Shown here piece after piece: positions 20,651 through 31,229 of a stretch of 64,000 nt of DNA. The stretch lies in contig NW_003314280.1 in the NCBI RefSeq assembly GCF_000143415.4, positions 248,001 through 312,000 on the forward strand. Reading direction: 5' to 3'. A model generated the notes under the pieces. It was not told the DNA's origin, ran no database searches, and saw only the letters and a list, made by a program, of their open reading frames with translations. The DNA comes from Selaginella moellendorffii (taxonomy: Eukaryota; Streptophyta; Lycopodiopsida; Selaginellales; Selaginellaceae). The stretch's first letter is position 1; every line of letters starts with the position of its first letter. Both the position numbers and the translations under genes were made by a program.

Positions 20651-20778
20651 AGCCAAGAATCCGCCCTAGTTAGTGAAGCCAAAAACCCCAAATTTTCTTC
20701 ATACTTATATGCTCGAGAGAAATAGTACGGACGATCACGAGAATGTACGGCAAGATCTTTGAAAGTAAAGAACATTTG

Positions 20779-21366
20779 TTATACATTCCAGAGTTGTGCG
20801 GGGGGATCGCTGGTAGCAGCGAGCCTCTCATGATCGAACTTGCTAGAGGAGGATGAGAGAGACGAGAGAAATCCACTATCGGCGCTGCTGCAGCTATTGC
20901 TATTGATCGTTGTGCTGCTGGCAATGGCGATCTCGTGGAGCCAGATCTGGTGCTTGAGGAATTTGACGTAGCTGATGGCTTCGTCCAGCATCGACGCCGT
21001 GTCCATCTTGCTGCCGCCGGGAACCAGGCGCTGGAGCGTCTTGAATCGCTCGCTGATGCGCTTGCGACGCATCCGCGCCGCCACGCTCTGCGGATCCGTG
21101 GAGAATTTGGAGCTGCTACCGCTGCGTTTGGAGCCCGGCTTCCCGCTACTGCCAGCTTTCTGGTGATCGAGAGAGGAATTCGCCGATGCAGCCAGGAATC
21201 CCGAGGGATGAAACAGGGAATAGCTGATGGAATCCGGGCAAAATCCGGACGTGGGCGACGCCGAATCCAGCGCAGCTACGGTCCAGGCATCGCTGGCCGG
21301 CGAATTGATGGAAGAAATCAGGAGATTGTCCATCATCGCGGCGGCATTCTCGTCAAAGAGATTCAT
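20779..21366 (-). CDS. bHLH transcription factor, HECATE/INDEHISCENT-like (group VIIIb)
   Basis: Single exon, 195 residues, ATG at 21366. The bHLH spans about residues 91-143: [20 protein letters not shown], then a loop with [17 protein letters not shown] and helix 2 [11 protein letters not shown]. The [15 protein letters not shown] signature is typical of HEC/IND/bHLH87 proteins. The N-terminal half is Ser/Ala-rich and low-complexity. One key feature is odd: the conserved Glu of the basic region (RRERIS in relatives), which contacts CANNTG, is Lys102 here (RRKRIS). A TATATAAAG motif lies on this strand at 21415-21407, about 40 nt before the ATG. Nuclear DNA-binding or dimerising regulator by family. 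Confidence 0.9.
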   Translation of the reverse strand: MNLFDENAAAMMDNLLISSINSPASDAWTVAALDSASPTSGFCPDSISYSLFHPSGFLAASANSSLDHQKAGSSGKPGSKRSGSSSKFSTDPQSVAARMRRKRISERFKTLQRLVPGGSKMDTASMLDEAISYVKFLKHQIWLHEIAIASSTTINSNSCSSADSGFLSSLSSSSSKFDHERLAATSDPPAQLWNV

Positions 21367-21419
21367 CCTTTCGGAAGGAAAAACAGGGGACTCTCCCTCT
21401 CCCGCTCTTTATATATCTA

Positions 21420-22270
21420 AACAAGAGATGATTGGAAGAATCAAAGCCTTCTTCTTCTTTTTTTCCCTTCTTTCTTTGCAATTCAGAGCAGCAAATTCAG
21501 ATTTTTTGTTTTGTGTTCCCCAGATTCCGGGCCAGGTGGTCTGAATGTTTTTGCCATCAATCCAATCTTTCCAATTCCCCAGCAGCCACCATCATGATCT
21601 GGACCGAATTGCTTGCTTGCTTGCTTCGCTGCTACTCTGTAAGAACCCGAGAGAGAGAGAGAGAAGAGAAGAGAGATCGTGTTCTTGCGAGTTCCTGTCT
21701 CTCTGGTCTGGGCCCCCCTCATCAATCAGCGCTACGATCGAGAGAACTCGAGACAGCGACCGACGGCTCCAAAAGAAACGCGTCACTCTTCCTGGCATGG
21801 AAATTCCATGGAAACTCCAACTTCAAAAGAAGGCTTGGCCACTGCAAAAACTCCTGCAAATCTTCTGCCTAGCGTTCTTGCTTCCCAAACGTTTTCCTGG
21901 TGCTTGTCCTTTCACTCTGTTCGAGAAGCTCGCTCTGTGTGCGCCCTGTAACTCACTCTGGTCGGATCCGCTAACCAAGGGAACACAAAACATGCCTCCC
22001 TGCCTTCCTTCTTCCTCCTCTTTCTTTCTTCCCCGATTAGAGTGACGTAACGATGATCGCTTATCTCTCTTATGAATTTGCCATCTCGATGGATCAGCTC
22101 AGCCTTCTTCATTTTTTCTGCTGATACCGCAGATCTGGGAAACGAGTTAAGTTCATCGGGGGAAGGCTCATCACACGCAGCACTTAAAGAACGTAGCAAA
22201 AGCATCGTGCTCGACTTACTTTTCTAAGCATGTGACTCTCTTTATACAGCTCTGGTTCTGCCCGCCTCGC
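21420..22270. other. Intergenic, CT/GA-rich
   Basis: Upstream region of the bHLH gene and 3' flank of the neurochondrin-like gene. Contains a GAGAGA microsatellite (about 21647-21680) that could act as GAGA-type promoter sequence for the bHLH gene. No coding pattern accepted. Confidence 0.5.
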
Positions 22271-22274
22271 TATC

Positions 22275-25115
22275 TCAAGACAACAGCTTCGCTAACATGC
22301 GAAGGCTTGGGGTCGAAGACCTGGCAAGAAAAGAAAAGACAAAAAACAAACACGAGTGAATGAATGAATGCCATGAAATGTGCACCTGTTATCTGGAATC
22401 AAAGCCAAATAAGACTTTAAGTTGGACTTGAGCGATGGGTATCGGTTAAGACATGCCAGACAACCTGGAGACATGGAAATCAAACAACCTGACATGAGCT
22501 CTAATGGTTTCTTTAACAAGGAAAAGAGATCAAAGAATCGACCTGAAACGATCATGTCCATCAAATCTTCCTCCTCTGCTGCTTCACCCTGAATTTGAAA
22601 GCCGGGGAGTAAATGGTGGCAAACTCTACGCTTGGAAAGTGTAAGATGATACCTGATAACAGCGCTGTAAGCACTTGCCAACAAGGGTATAGATTCTCTC
22701 CAGCTCGGAGGCTTCCAGGCAGTCTTTCAGAGCGCCTTCATCCGTCATATCCAACACTGATGTGCAGAAACACGTCGCCATTGCACTCTCCATATTTTGG
22801 TCGGTTTTCACTGCAAACAAAACGATATAAGAAACATGTTGGCACTTGAAAAAAATGTACTTACAGGCCCAAGAGACGATCTCACGCAGCGCTGGAACAA
22901 AGTCCACAAAGCTAGGCTCGTGAATCAAGCTGTTTTTCTGGTGTCATGTCATCGATAAAAAGCTAGTAAGCCATCGAGCTTCTTGTTATTTCCTAAGTCA
23001 CCTTTTGCAGCACATTGAGAAGAATGTCGAGTGCTTCAACGATCAAAACCTCATCTCGGTTTTTCAGTGAAGTAACGATGAACGATACTATCTGAGACAA
23101 GACGTTTTTAAGTGGTTTTACAAACGCAATGACATGAACCTGCTTGTGTCCTCCTGATGATACCAGTGCCTCACAACCATCCTCAGCCATAGTAACCTGC
23201 AGCAATGCAGGCACCAGAAACTGCACGGCGTAGTAGGGGCTGCAAGCATTGCAGTAAGACATCTATAGAACCGAGTATTGGAGGAAAAAAAAAACTTGCC
23301 TTGTTTCATTGTCTGGAGTGACTGATAGAAGAAAGCTAAGAAGTTTCAGGAAACGTGTGTTGTGTGCGGATGGAGCCTCGGCCAAGTATCTTACCAAAAT
23401 CTTGTTCAGTTCACTTGTCGAGAATCTTTCTGGAAACAAATTGCTCACCGGCCAAGAAGCCGAACGGAACTTATTACTTCGTCCCCTTGATGGACACCAT
23501 TGTCCTGCCAAAGAAAAAGTAACAAAATAAAAAAGAAAGATGACGATCAGACAAGCAGAGAAAGAACAACCTTTGCGGCTTCCAGGTATTCCAACAGAAT
23601 ACCAGCTATGTCATCTAATGCAGAAACTATCTTCTGCAAGGAACTTGCATTCACCTTGATGGAAGCCTCTGCAAGAATGAGAATTCGCAATAAATCCTGA
23701 GAAACAAAGAAGAGCTGAATACCTTCCTGCGAGGTGAAGTTGATGATATTTTCAACAAGAGAGTAGTAAACAGCTAAACTGCGCTGCTTCTCAATATCCT
23801 GGCCACTGGAACTGCTAGAAACGTGTAGAACATCACCAAGTACGATGGGAATTTCTACTCGCAGAGACTCCACCACGAGGAAAAGAAACCTGACTCAGGG
23901 ATTCATCAACTTCTGAAGCGTAAACCAAATACAATCGCACTTACCTGTCAGAAGAAGAGCTTGATACCTCTGTGTCAGGAAAGTTGATGTTTCCAACAAG
24001 CCACGAACCTCCCAAATGCTCCACCATTTGCTCAGCCACCTCCAGAGCTCCTTTCCGGTGTTCTGGTGCTGCATTTAGTTTATAGTATTAGAAGACCGCA
24101 TGGAGTTTGCCTTATTCTACGAACATACAAACACGACTGTGAAGTATTTGACCCAGTCCTGTGCGCACATCGTCGGCCCATGAAAGACTTGCACAGTTCG
24201 TACTCAGCACCGCTTTTGTATTGGACTGCAAAAGGTAAAGAAAATAAATAAATAGCAGCGGTTGTTGTAAACACGAGCTATAACTTACAGAGACCAAAAG
24301 CAATTTCAACACTTCCATCACTTCAAACTTCCCGAGATTTTGCTGCAACGACAGATGCCTCGACAAAGGAGGGACAACCGATGCTAGTTCTTGCGCGTAT
24401 TCCGAAGTTTTGCCCTCCATAGTTAGCCTTGTCACCAAGAAATACAAGAGCTTCACAACCGCCACAACCTCTTGAGCTTCTGTAACGATGAAGGCAAACA
24501 TAAAGAAGAACTAAGTATCTAGTCTTGAAAGGAACACAGAGATACCTGGCGCAGCATTTTGGAGAAGGCTGCCAATGGCTTGAAAAACTCTCGACTGGCA
24601 AACAGCTACAAAGCCTTTGTCTGAAGCTGCGGCAATTCCCAACAAGCACTCGCTAGCATCAACAGAAACGTCCCTGGGCTTTTCGATTCAGTAGAAGAAA
24701 AACGAGAGAAAGAGGGAAGAAACGTACTTGGCGCTAAGCACCTCCACGTAAACGGGAACTTTATCGATGACATCGCTCGAAGATGCAAGCTCGGGAATCC
24801 TACAAAATGCGGCGAGTATAGAAATGCCGAGCTTGAGATAGTCATGCTGCTGCATTTCTTTCTCGTGCGTGGCAAAATGCCCCAGGCCTACGCAAATCCT
24901 CTCTTTAGAACGAACAATTCTACAACGGAGCGAGAAAACGAAGTACCTGTTCTCAAGAGGCGATCGACGAACTGGAAGCCGATGGCGTCAAACACCTCGT
25001 GGACGGCTTGCGCATCGCCTCCGGACACAAACTTGGTGGCGAGAAGCAGACCCACCAGGCGCTGCTCATCGTTGCTCCCGCGCAGGAGCTTGAGGCATTC
25101 GTCCAAGCTCGCCAT
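22275..25115 (-). CDS. Neurochondrin-family protein (ARM-like repeats)
   Basis: Multi-exon gene. Exon 1 (24947-25115) starts MASLDECLKLLRGSNDEQRL, the typical neurochondrin opening, followed by LLLATKFVSGGD and FDAIGFQFVDRLLRTG; exon 2 continues LGHFATHEKEMQQHDYLKL and LGISILAAFCRIPELAS. Downstream exons give EVVAVVKLLYFLVTRLTMEG, LAVYYSLVENIINFTSQEG, EASIKVNASSLQKIVSALDD, EGALKDCLEASELERIYTL and a final exon with CLACLNRYPSLKSNLKSYLA. The last short exon joins at GATAACAG/G and stops at 22275. About 650-700 residues in more than ten exons with short introns; one intron near 23297 looks GC-AG. In animals the family acts in neurite growth and AMPA/MCHR signalling; the plant role is unknown. 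Soluble, helical, no membrane segment. Confidence 0.85.
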
Positions 25116-25202
25116 AAACCCTAAACCCGCTCAAGACCTTCCTTGTAGGGCACAAAAATTTCGACACAGAATCGCGCACACGAAGAAGATTATATATAAA
25201 CC
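25116..25202 (-). promoter_or_regulatory. Telo-box and TATA-like element of the neurochondrin-like gene
   Basis: AAACCCTAAACCC (25117-25129 on plus, telo-box-like) directly precedes the ATG in this gene's direction, and TTATATATAA lies at about 25190-25200. Typical of plant housekeeping promoters. Pattern only. Confidence 0.45.
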
Positions 25203-25379
25203 TTAACGTTAGGGTTCTAGGGATGACATGTTGTGCATCGCAAGAGTAGTGATCGTTGCGCTTTATCCGGAACAATCGATGACCCATCACGAGGAGAAAA
25301 AATCAAAGCTCAGGATTCTGTTGACTACTCTCCCTCTTTCTACCCTAAGGAAGGTCTTCCTGTTTGGCGCGAAATGTGT

Positions 25380-25885
25380 GATTGTTGTTTTTCCTTTGTA
25401 GAATTTCTCGTGAGGAGGAAGACAAATTCTTGGGAACATTGGGCCCAGGGAATGGCGATGCGCTGGAACTCTTTACCTTGGAAGGAAACAATTACTGCCC
25501 CGCTACTTCTAATACAATCTTGAAAACGTCCAGATATTCATCTTTGAGGAGCTGAAAAGCTCGTTTCAACGCATGGAGAATTACATTCAATTCAAACTTC
25601 CAATTTGTTTTCTATGCTCTGGAAATAGGCTTCCTTTCATCGGGAAAACATGCTGACCTCGGAATTTCCTCGAGGCCGAATGATATGGATGTCACACCTG
25701 TCAAACTCTACCTGCAGTGAGAATTGCTTTACAAGCACAGGAGAGCTCCAGCCGAGGACTAAAGTCGAATCCCCATATCCAAATTCAACGATGGTATTGC
25801 AATACTCACTTAGACGAGTTTGCCAGTGTCTACATTCACCGTCCAGACATGAAGCCAGCCTACAAGTAACCTCAAAGGGCCCTTA
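25380..25885 (-). pseudogene. WI12/SnoaL-like pseudogene (3' part)
   Basis: Resembles 33430-33985, the last exon and 3' flank of the intact WI12-like gene. Shared blocks include AGGAAGACAAATTCTTGG, TCTATGCTCTGGAAATAGG, GGACTAAAGTCGAATCCCCA, and GATGGTATTGCAATACTCAC with TTAG after it, and GTCCAGACATGAAGCCAGCC. Only the C-terminal exon region is present and the frame is interrupted. Confidence 0.7.
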
Positions 25886-26673
25886 CAACCTTTTCTTGCT
25901 GGTGAGAAATATTTTTAGGATTATATGTATTGTAAAGCATATATATAGAATATTTAACTATATTTTAGAATATTCCTCAATTCAACCGTCTATAAAAGAA
26001 TTAGAGAAAAGTTTTTGTGTTTAAGTTTTTAGCTTAAAGCAAAAGTAAAATGGCACTTAGCCTCATGACTGTACTCTCTTGAAGGGTGTTAAATTTAAAT
26101 TGAGCCAGCCAAATCTGAATTCTTACTAATTGCAATCACACTAACTTAACATATGTGGGCAGGCTCCATCTATGGACCCATGTGCTAGATATTCATCCGA
26201 GAGCTCATGGATGTTTAGCAGCATATTCCATACAGATCTGAGGTCTTGGATCTCATAATCTGGCTTAATGTCTTCTAAGAAATTCGTATAGGATGGATCC
26301 TTCCCTATGACTCCAATAATTAACCATTCTAAGAATCCTTTATTGAGTGCATGAATCCAGCTATTTAGAAGTAATGGACCAGTAACTAAATTATTGAGTA
26401 ATCCCTTTGTGAAAACCCTTAAGGATTTTTTCTCCAGCTTAAGGTATTTTATAATGGTCACATTGCACATCATAGCATCAGAGCTCTTGATAGGGAAGCC
26501 CAAGGAATGGATTATGATTGAGATCCTAGAACTCAAGTGGGAGATGGCTTATCTTCCATTTTTGTGTTGCATGTCATTTTATTCATTTTTTAGAATCTTT
26601 GTCATTAAAAATTAAAATTTAGGGCGATGAAGCTAGCTTTAAGAACTCAAAAGTTGGTTAAATATTATCCTTT

Positions 26674-26835
26674 TGTGAGGTCTAAGTGTATAGTTATAAT
26701 GCCGTATATTAATATTAACATAGTGAGATTTTGATAGCTATCGGATTAGATTCAATCCGAACTATATAAATTAAGGTTTTTGAGCTAATTGATATACATA
26801 TTTTTTTATTTTATTTTTATATCTATACACTCACA
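26674..26835 (+). repeat. 5' LTR of the degenerate gypsy element
   Basis: Starts TGTGAGG, ends CTCACA (inverted 6-mers TGTGAG/CTCACA). Pairs with 29818-29993. Confidence 0.6.
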
Positions 26836-27374
26836 TTGGTGGAGTTGAGGGACAATTTTGATTGTCCCTAAAGAGTGTTTGGATTTGGGATTTTGGTTTA
26901 GATTTATATCTTTTTCAATTTCTTTTCTTTCATTTTTCCTTTTCATTCATCTTCATGGTAGAGTAACAACCTCTTCCTCTAACTCTAGAACAGTAGTTTA
27001 ATGCACAATTGCAATTGAACAATTATATTCAATTGATAATGGCATTCACAGTGCATAGTGCAACTTCTCTTACTCTTGTTATTAACCTTTGTGTCTGATT
27101 AGAATTCTTTTATGGGAATGATGTGTACTATTGATTTGATCACTTTACAGTGATTGTCACATATCATTCTTGGGATGATACTCAGTGTTTGTGTGAGTTT
27201 CCCACGTGTCTCCAAAAGACACCATTGCAATAGTATAATAGTTTAAGTGCAACCACTCATGCAAATTGGAGCATTCTCCTGGATCACTTCTTCCACTTTT
27301 TATTGCATATCGTTTAACTCCACTTCCTATAGGAGATAATTATGTTCCAATGGAGGTTGATATTTTTATTACCC

Positions 27375-27950
27375 AATATAGTGCACCCTATTTGTCTCTT
27401 CTTAAGCCAATTGAAAAAGTGGCAATTGTTTAATGAGAGAGCCCTTAATTACTATTTTATCCTCATTTATCCCGAAGGTTCTACGGTGATAGTATATCCA
27501 AATCTCATCCCATTATCATATACATTATACTACCCCCTCTTCAAATATGTGAATATCCTCATTGACTATTGACTAGCAACCTTTATTGAACAAAGGGGAA
27601 CCAATACCTCTATTTCCACACTAAAAATCTATCAATCATTTTATTGTGTAAACAAGTTATTTCATATGAAGTAACTAGTTATTCACTCATATCATAGTCC
27701 CACAGTGGCATCCACAAAATACTCATGGATGCCCAATACATATGATTTCAAATTTAGAAGTAAGAATATACTTTACTTAAAGGTATATTATATTTCTTCA
27801 ATACCATATGTAACACACCCTATCTCTCTCCCCTTAAGTCAACTAGAAAATGAGCAATTGTTTAATAAGAGAGTCTGTAGTGACTATTTTATCCTCATTT
27901 ATCCCCTAACATTTCAAGGATCTACAATAATAGTATATATTCAAATTTCA
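27375..27950 (+). repeat. Internal direct repeat inside the gypsy element
   Basis: About 27375-27510 and 27805-27950 are alike: both run through CACCCTAT.TCTCT, CTTAAG.CAA.T, GCAATTGTTTAAT.AGAGAG and ACTATTTTATCCTCATTTAT, then a TCTAC region and ATAGTATAT. Diverged by many substitutions. Possibly an old nested duplication. Confidence 0.5.
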
Positions 27951-29817
27951 TCCTATGATTACATGTGCTACACTTAAATTTAAGGATAAGGGTAAGGATG
28001 TGGTTGTGGCCATGATGTCATTTGTGATGAAGTTGGTCACACCTGTCGGCATTGTCAATGTTTTCTCGATTAGCAACTTCCATCTCTTATATGGAGATCT
28101 TGGCATTAACAACATTTTGTTGGTGCTATTTCAATAGAAGTTCTAGACACTAAGATGCTTTTATGAAACAAAGAGTCATGTGAGTAGTGGAGAGTTCTTG
28201 TATGAATAAGTTAATGACTCTTTCATTTTTTTTTGGAAATATCATTAAGGGGTTCACTTAGCACTAATTCATCCAGTGGTTACTTTCTAAATTCATTTTT
28301 ATAACGAATTTCCTATTATTCTCTCCGTGTTAGTTGATACAAATTTGAGTTTATTTTCTATTGCTCAAATTGTTGCCATATGTTGCTATCTACATTTGCA
28401 TCGTGCGATAGAGCCAATTTTCATTCTTTATGGAAACAGCCACACATATGCATATGTATGGGATGAGGCAAACCTATTTATTATTGAAGTAAAAAAAGTT
28501 TAAAAAAAGTAAATCGGTTCATTATTAAAGTAAAAAAACTTGGTTAGTCATATTACTTAGTAGGCTTTAAAGCTTCAAATATATGATTTCGGTATTATTT
28601 ATCACACAGGGAGTTATATACCTAATGCCTTTGATTTTTATTCCACACTTTTTCCACACCTACCATGATTCTCTTATTCTTAGCAGGCATATGGGATCAT
28701 ATGGGATATTATTATATGATTGAGAAGCTACACAAATCTTTCTATTAGTTAGAAATGCAATATGATGTTATCTGATATATACGTAGTCACGTTTGGTGCC
28801 AAACTCATATATTCCCATTCTTACTATGAAAGGATGATTGGAGTCAATTATAATTTCATATTCGTTTGAGTTTGTGACGTTTGATTTGATAGGGCTTTTT
28901 TTATGGCTGATTACTAGCAATGAATATGTCATTATTACTTCTGATTAATTAATTTGTTAGGTGGAAGTTGGTGCTCTTGATAGTGCATTTGCTATTGCTA
29001 TTAAATACTTCCTCCTCAATTAAATAATGTTTTAGCATTTCTGTCTAGAGCAAATTCTTTTAGATAATAGTCCCACATTTATAGCTAAGACATTTCATAT
29101 TTTAACATTTTGGTTTGGAATACACCACACTTTCCCAAGTGATTATCATCCATAGTTATATGGTTTGGTGGAATGGCTCATTTGTAATTTCAAAGGATGA
29201 TCATAAAATACATAAACTTTCAATATTCAGATTATAATGGTTATTTGCTATCTCTTTTATATGGGTGTAAAGTTCTATTAGTGCTTCACCATATAAATTG
29301 TTATATGATTATGATCCAATACTACCAACAAAGTTGAATTTACTTTTGCGACTGCCACAAGTTGCTGATGCTATATCTTGGGATCAATATTTTATGAACA
29401 TTCTTCCAAGTAGAGTTTACCAAACACCTAGGCCATATACAAATGGAACAACAATAATGTTATAACTCCCATCATTCTTTATCTGTGGAATTCAAAGGGG
29501 ATGACTTAGTATTAATTTATTTTCTCAATCTTACAGTATATGATTTATCTAAAGAACTCCTTCCTCAATGGAAGGGATTGTATTAGATGTTTGTGGTAAG
29601 TTAGACTTGAAATTTATGAGGTTTAGCATGATGTCTAACAAATGGATCCTCTAGAAATTGTGCATATATAATGGCTAAAATGTTTTGTACAAAAGGATCT
29701 TGAACAATTAACATCACCTATAGATTCACCAATGCCTCCTTTTGATATTTCTTTAAATTTTAGCTTATCCACCAAAGAACATTGACTATCTTTCATCCTT
29801 CCAAGAGATGGGAATGA

Positions 29818-29993
29818 TGTGAGGTTCAAGTGTACAATTATAATGTTATATACTAATATTAGTGTAGTGGGATTTTAATAACCATTAAATTAATTTCAAT
29901 CTAGACCACTCTCTTTCTATTTATAAACTAAGGTTTTTAGGTTAATTTATATGCACATTTTTGTATTCTATTTCCATATTCCATGCATTCACA
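29818..29993 (+). repeat. 3' LTR of the degenerate gypsy element
   Basis: Starts TGTGAGGTTCAAGTGTACAA, ends ATTCACA. Preceded by a purine-rich run (AAGAGATGGGAATGA) that fits a polypurine tract. Confidence 0.6.
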
Positions 29994-29999
29994 CTTTTG

Positions 30000-31228
30000 T
30001 ACTTTCAAGTTTCAAATATTTAATAAAAATTAGGTACAAATGATTTTAAGAATTAATAAATATTCTTTACATCAAAGTAAACTGCAGGAAATTATTCTAG
30101 AATGGTTTGCAAGAAGTTTCTATAATATTTCTTTAGAATATTATATTCATAAACCTCGATTTTAAAATTTTCCTTTTAAAATATTATATATCACATATAT
30201 ACCTCACACCTAAGCTAGGCAATTAAGGGGTAGTTTTGGTTAGTTTATGTCATTCTTTCACACCATTGAGATCCTAGGCTCATAGTTCTACTTAAATTGA
30301 TTTTGCAGACAGAACACAAATTTGATCCTTGCAACAAATATGTGAATTTCCAGTAGGCTTGTCTACATAGACTGATGGCACAGAGAAATTGCAAATTAAT
30401 GATATTTTTGCATTGTCTAGAGTCAAGGTTTTGCTATTGGGTTCTTTGTGTGAAACCTTAGTCCATGCACTGGGCTTGGCCACAATGCAGAACATGTTGT
30501 CATCATGTATATATACCATAAGAACTGTTTCTAGATGCCAACATCTAGCAAAGCAAGCAACTTGTGGTTGTAAAGGAAACACACATCTTTTTCTACACAC
30601 ACTGTTTTTGACATTTGCTTCGTATGGCTAAATCATAAGACCTTGTGGTGGCATTATTGCTGGAATGATAGACCCTCCAGAACACAGAGGATAGTGACAT
30701 CTAGGCTCAGGTAGAGGTGGTACAAGAGGAGGCTAGGTAGTAGTGATCTCCATGTAGCTTGTGCTCTTTGCGGCTTGTGACAGCCAACCACCACCTCTGC
30801 CAGCATTTGCATCTAGGGCTACTTGCAAGTTGGACAACTCATGTAGATTTATTGATCTTGAGAAATCTTTGCTGAGATATGCTCCTCAATTGTCCTTAGC
30901 TGATGCTACACTACCAACCTACACTCCACACACTAGTGCCATCAAACAAGGAATCCCCCCACCCCAGCCAAAGATTCCCTTTAATCCCCTACTCCAGAAA
31001 AAAGGAAACCAAAACATTCTGACTTTCCATTTTATTCTTGAGCTTGCATCTGGCACTCAACATGATTTCGGTGACTAGTGCTCTTCGTCCCTGGAGTGCT
31101 GTCATCCAGGTAATGGTGGAATGTTTGATGGAGGAATGTGATAACAAGATAAGTGAGCTTCATTCGCCAGCCACTAAAATCCTCAAGCTTGACCGAGCTG
31201 TTCATATTCACTGTCTTCACTCGATAGG
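30000..31228. other. AT-rich spacer between two retroelement remnants
   Basis: No gene accepted. 30290-31080 may be outer sequence (3' part) of the minus-strand gypsy remnant; a CCCCCCACCCC run sits at 30955-30965. Confidence 0.4.
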
Positions 31229-31229
31229 G

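Larger units (their letters stand above)
26674..29993 (+). mobile_element. Degenerate short Ty3/gypsy LTR retrotransposon
   Basis: Two similar terminal repeats: 26674-26835 and 29818-29993, both beginning TGTGAGGT and ending TCACA, about 160-175 nt. Shared interior includes ATAATG..GTATA.TAATATTA and AAGGTTTTT. The flanks carry CTTT(T), a possible 4-5 bp target duplication. The interior (about 3 kb) is AT-rich and full of stops. Near 29060-29170 the plus strand still reads an integrase core fragment (LLDNSPTFIAKTFHILTFWF, then GIHHTFPSDYHP and YGLVEWLICNFKG). So the element is plus-oriented, old, non-autonomous or deleted. The 5' LTR is followed by TTGGTGGAGTTGAGGG as primer-site candidate. 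Confidence 0.65.

Noticed and set aside
21647-21680. GAGAGA tract as a CRISPR-like or structured repeat
   Set aside because: Simple dinucleotide microsatellite; no spacers. No CRISPR array, bacterial operon signal or rRNA seen anywhere in the window.
26141-26536. Minus-strand frame of about 130 codons
   Set aside because: AT-rich, hydrophobic by composition, no recognisable domain; next to an LTR element. Left unannotated.
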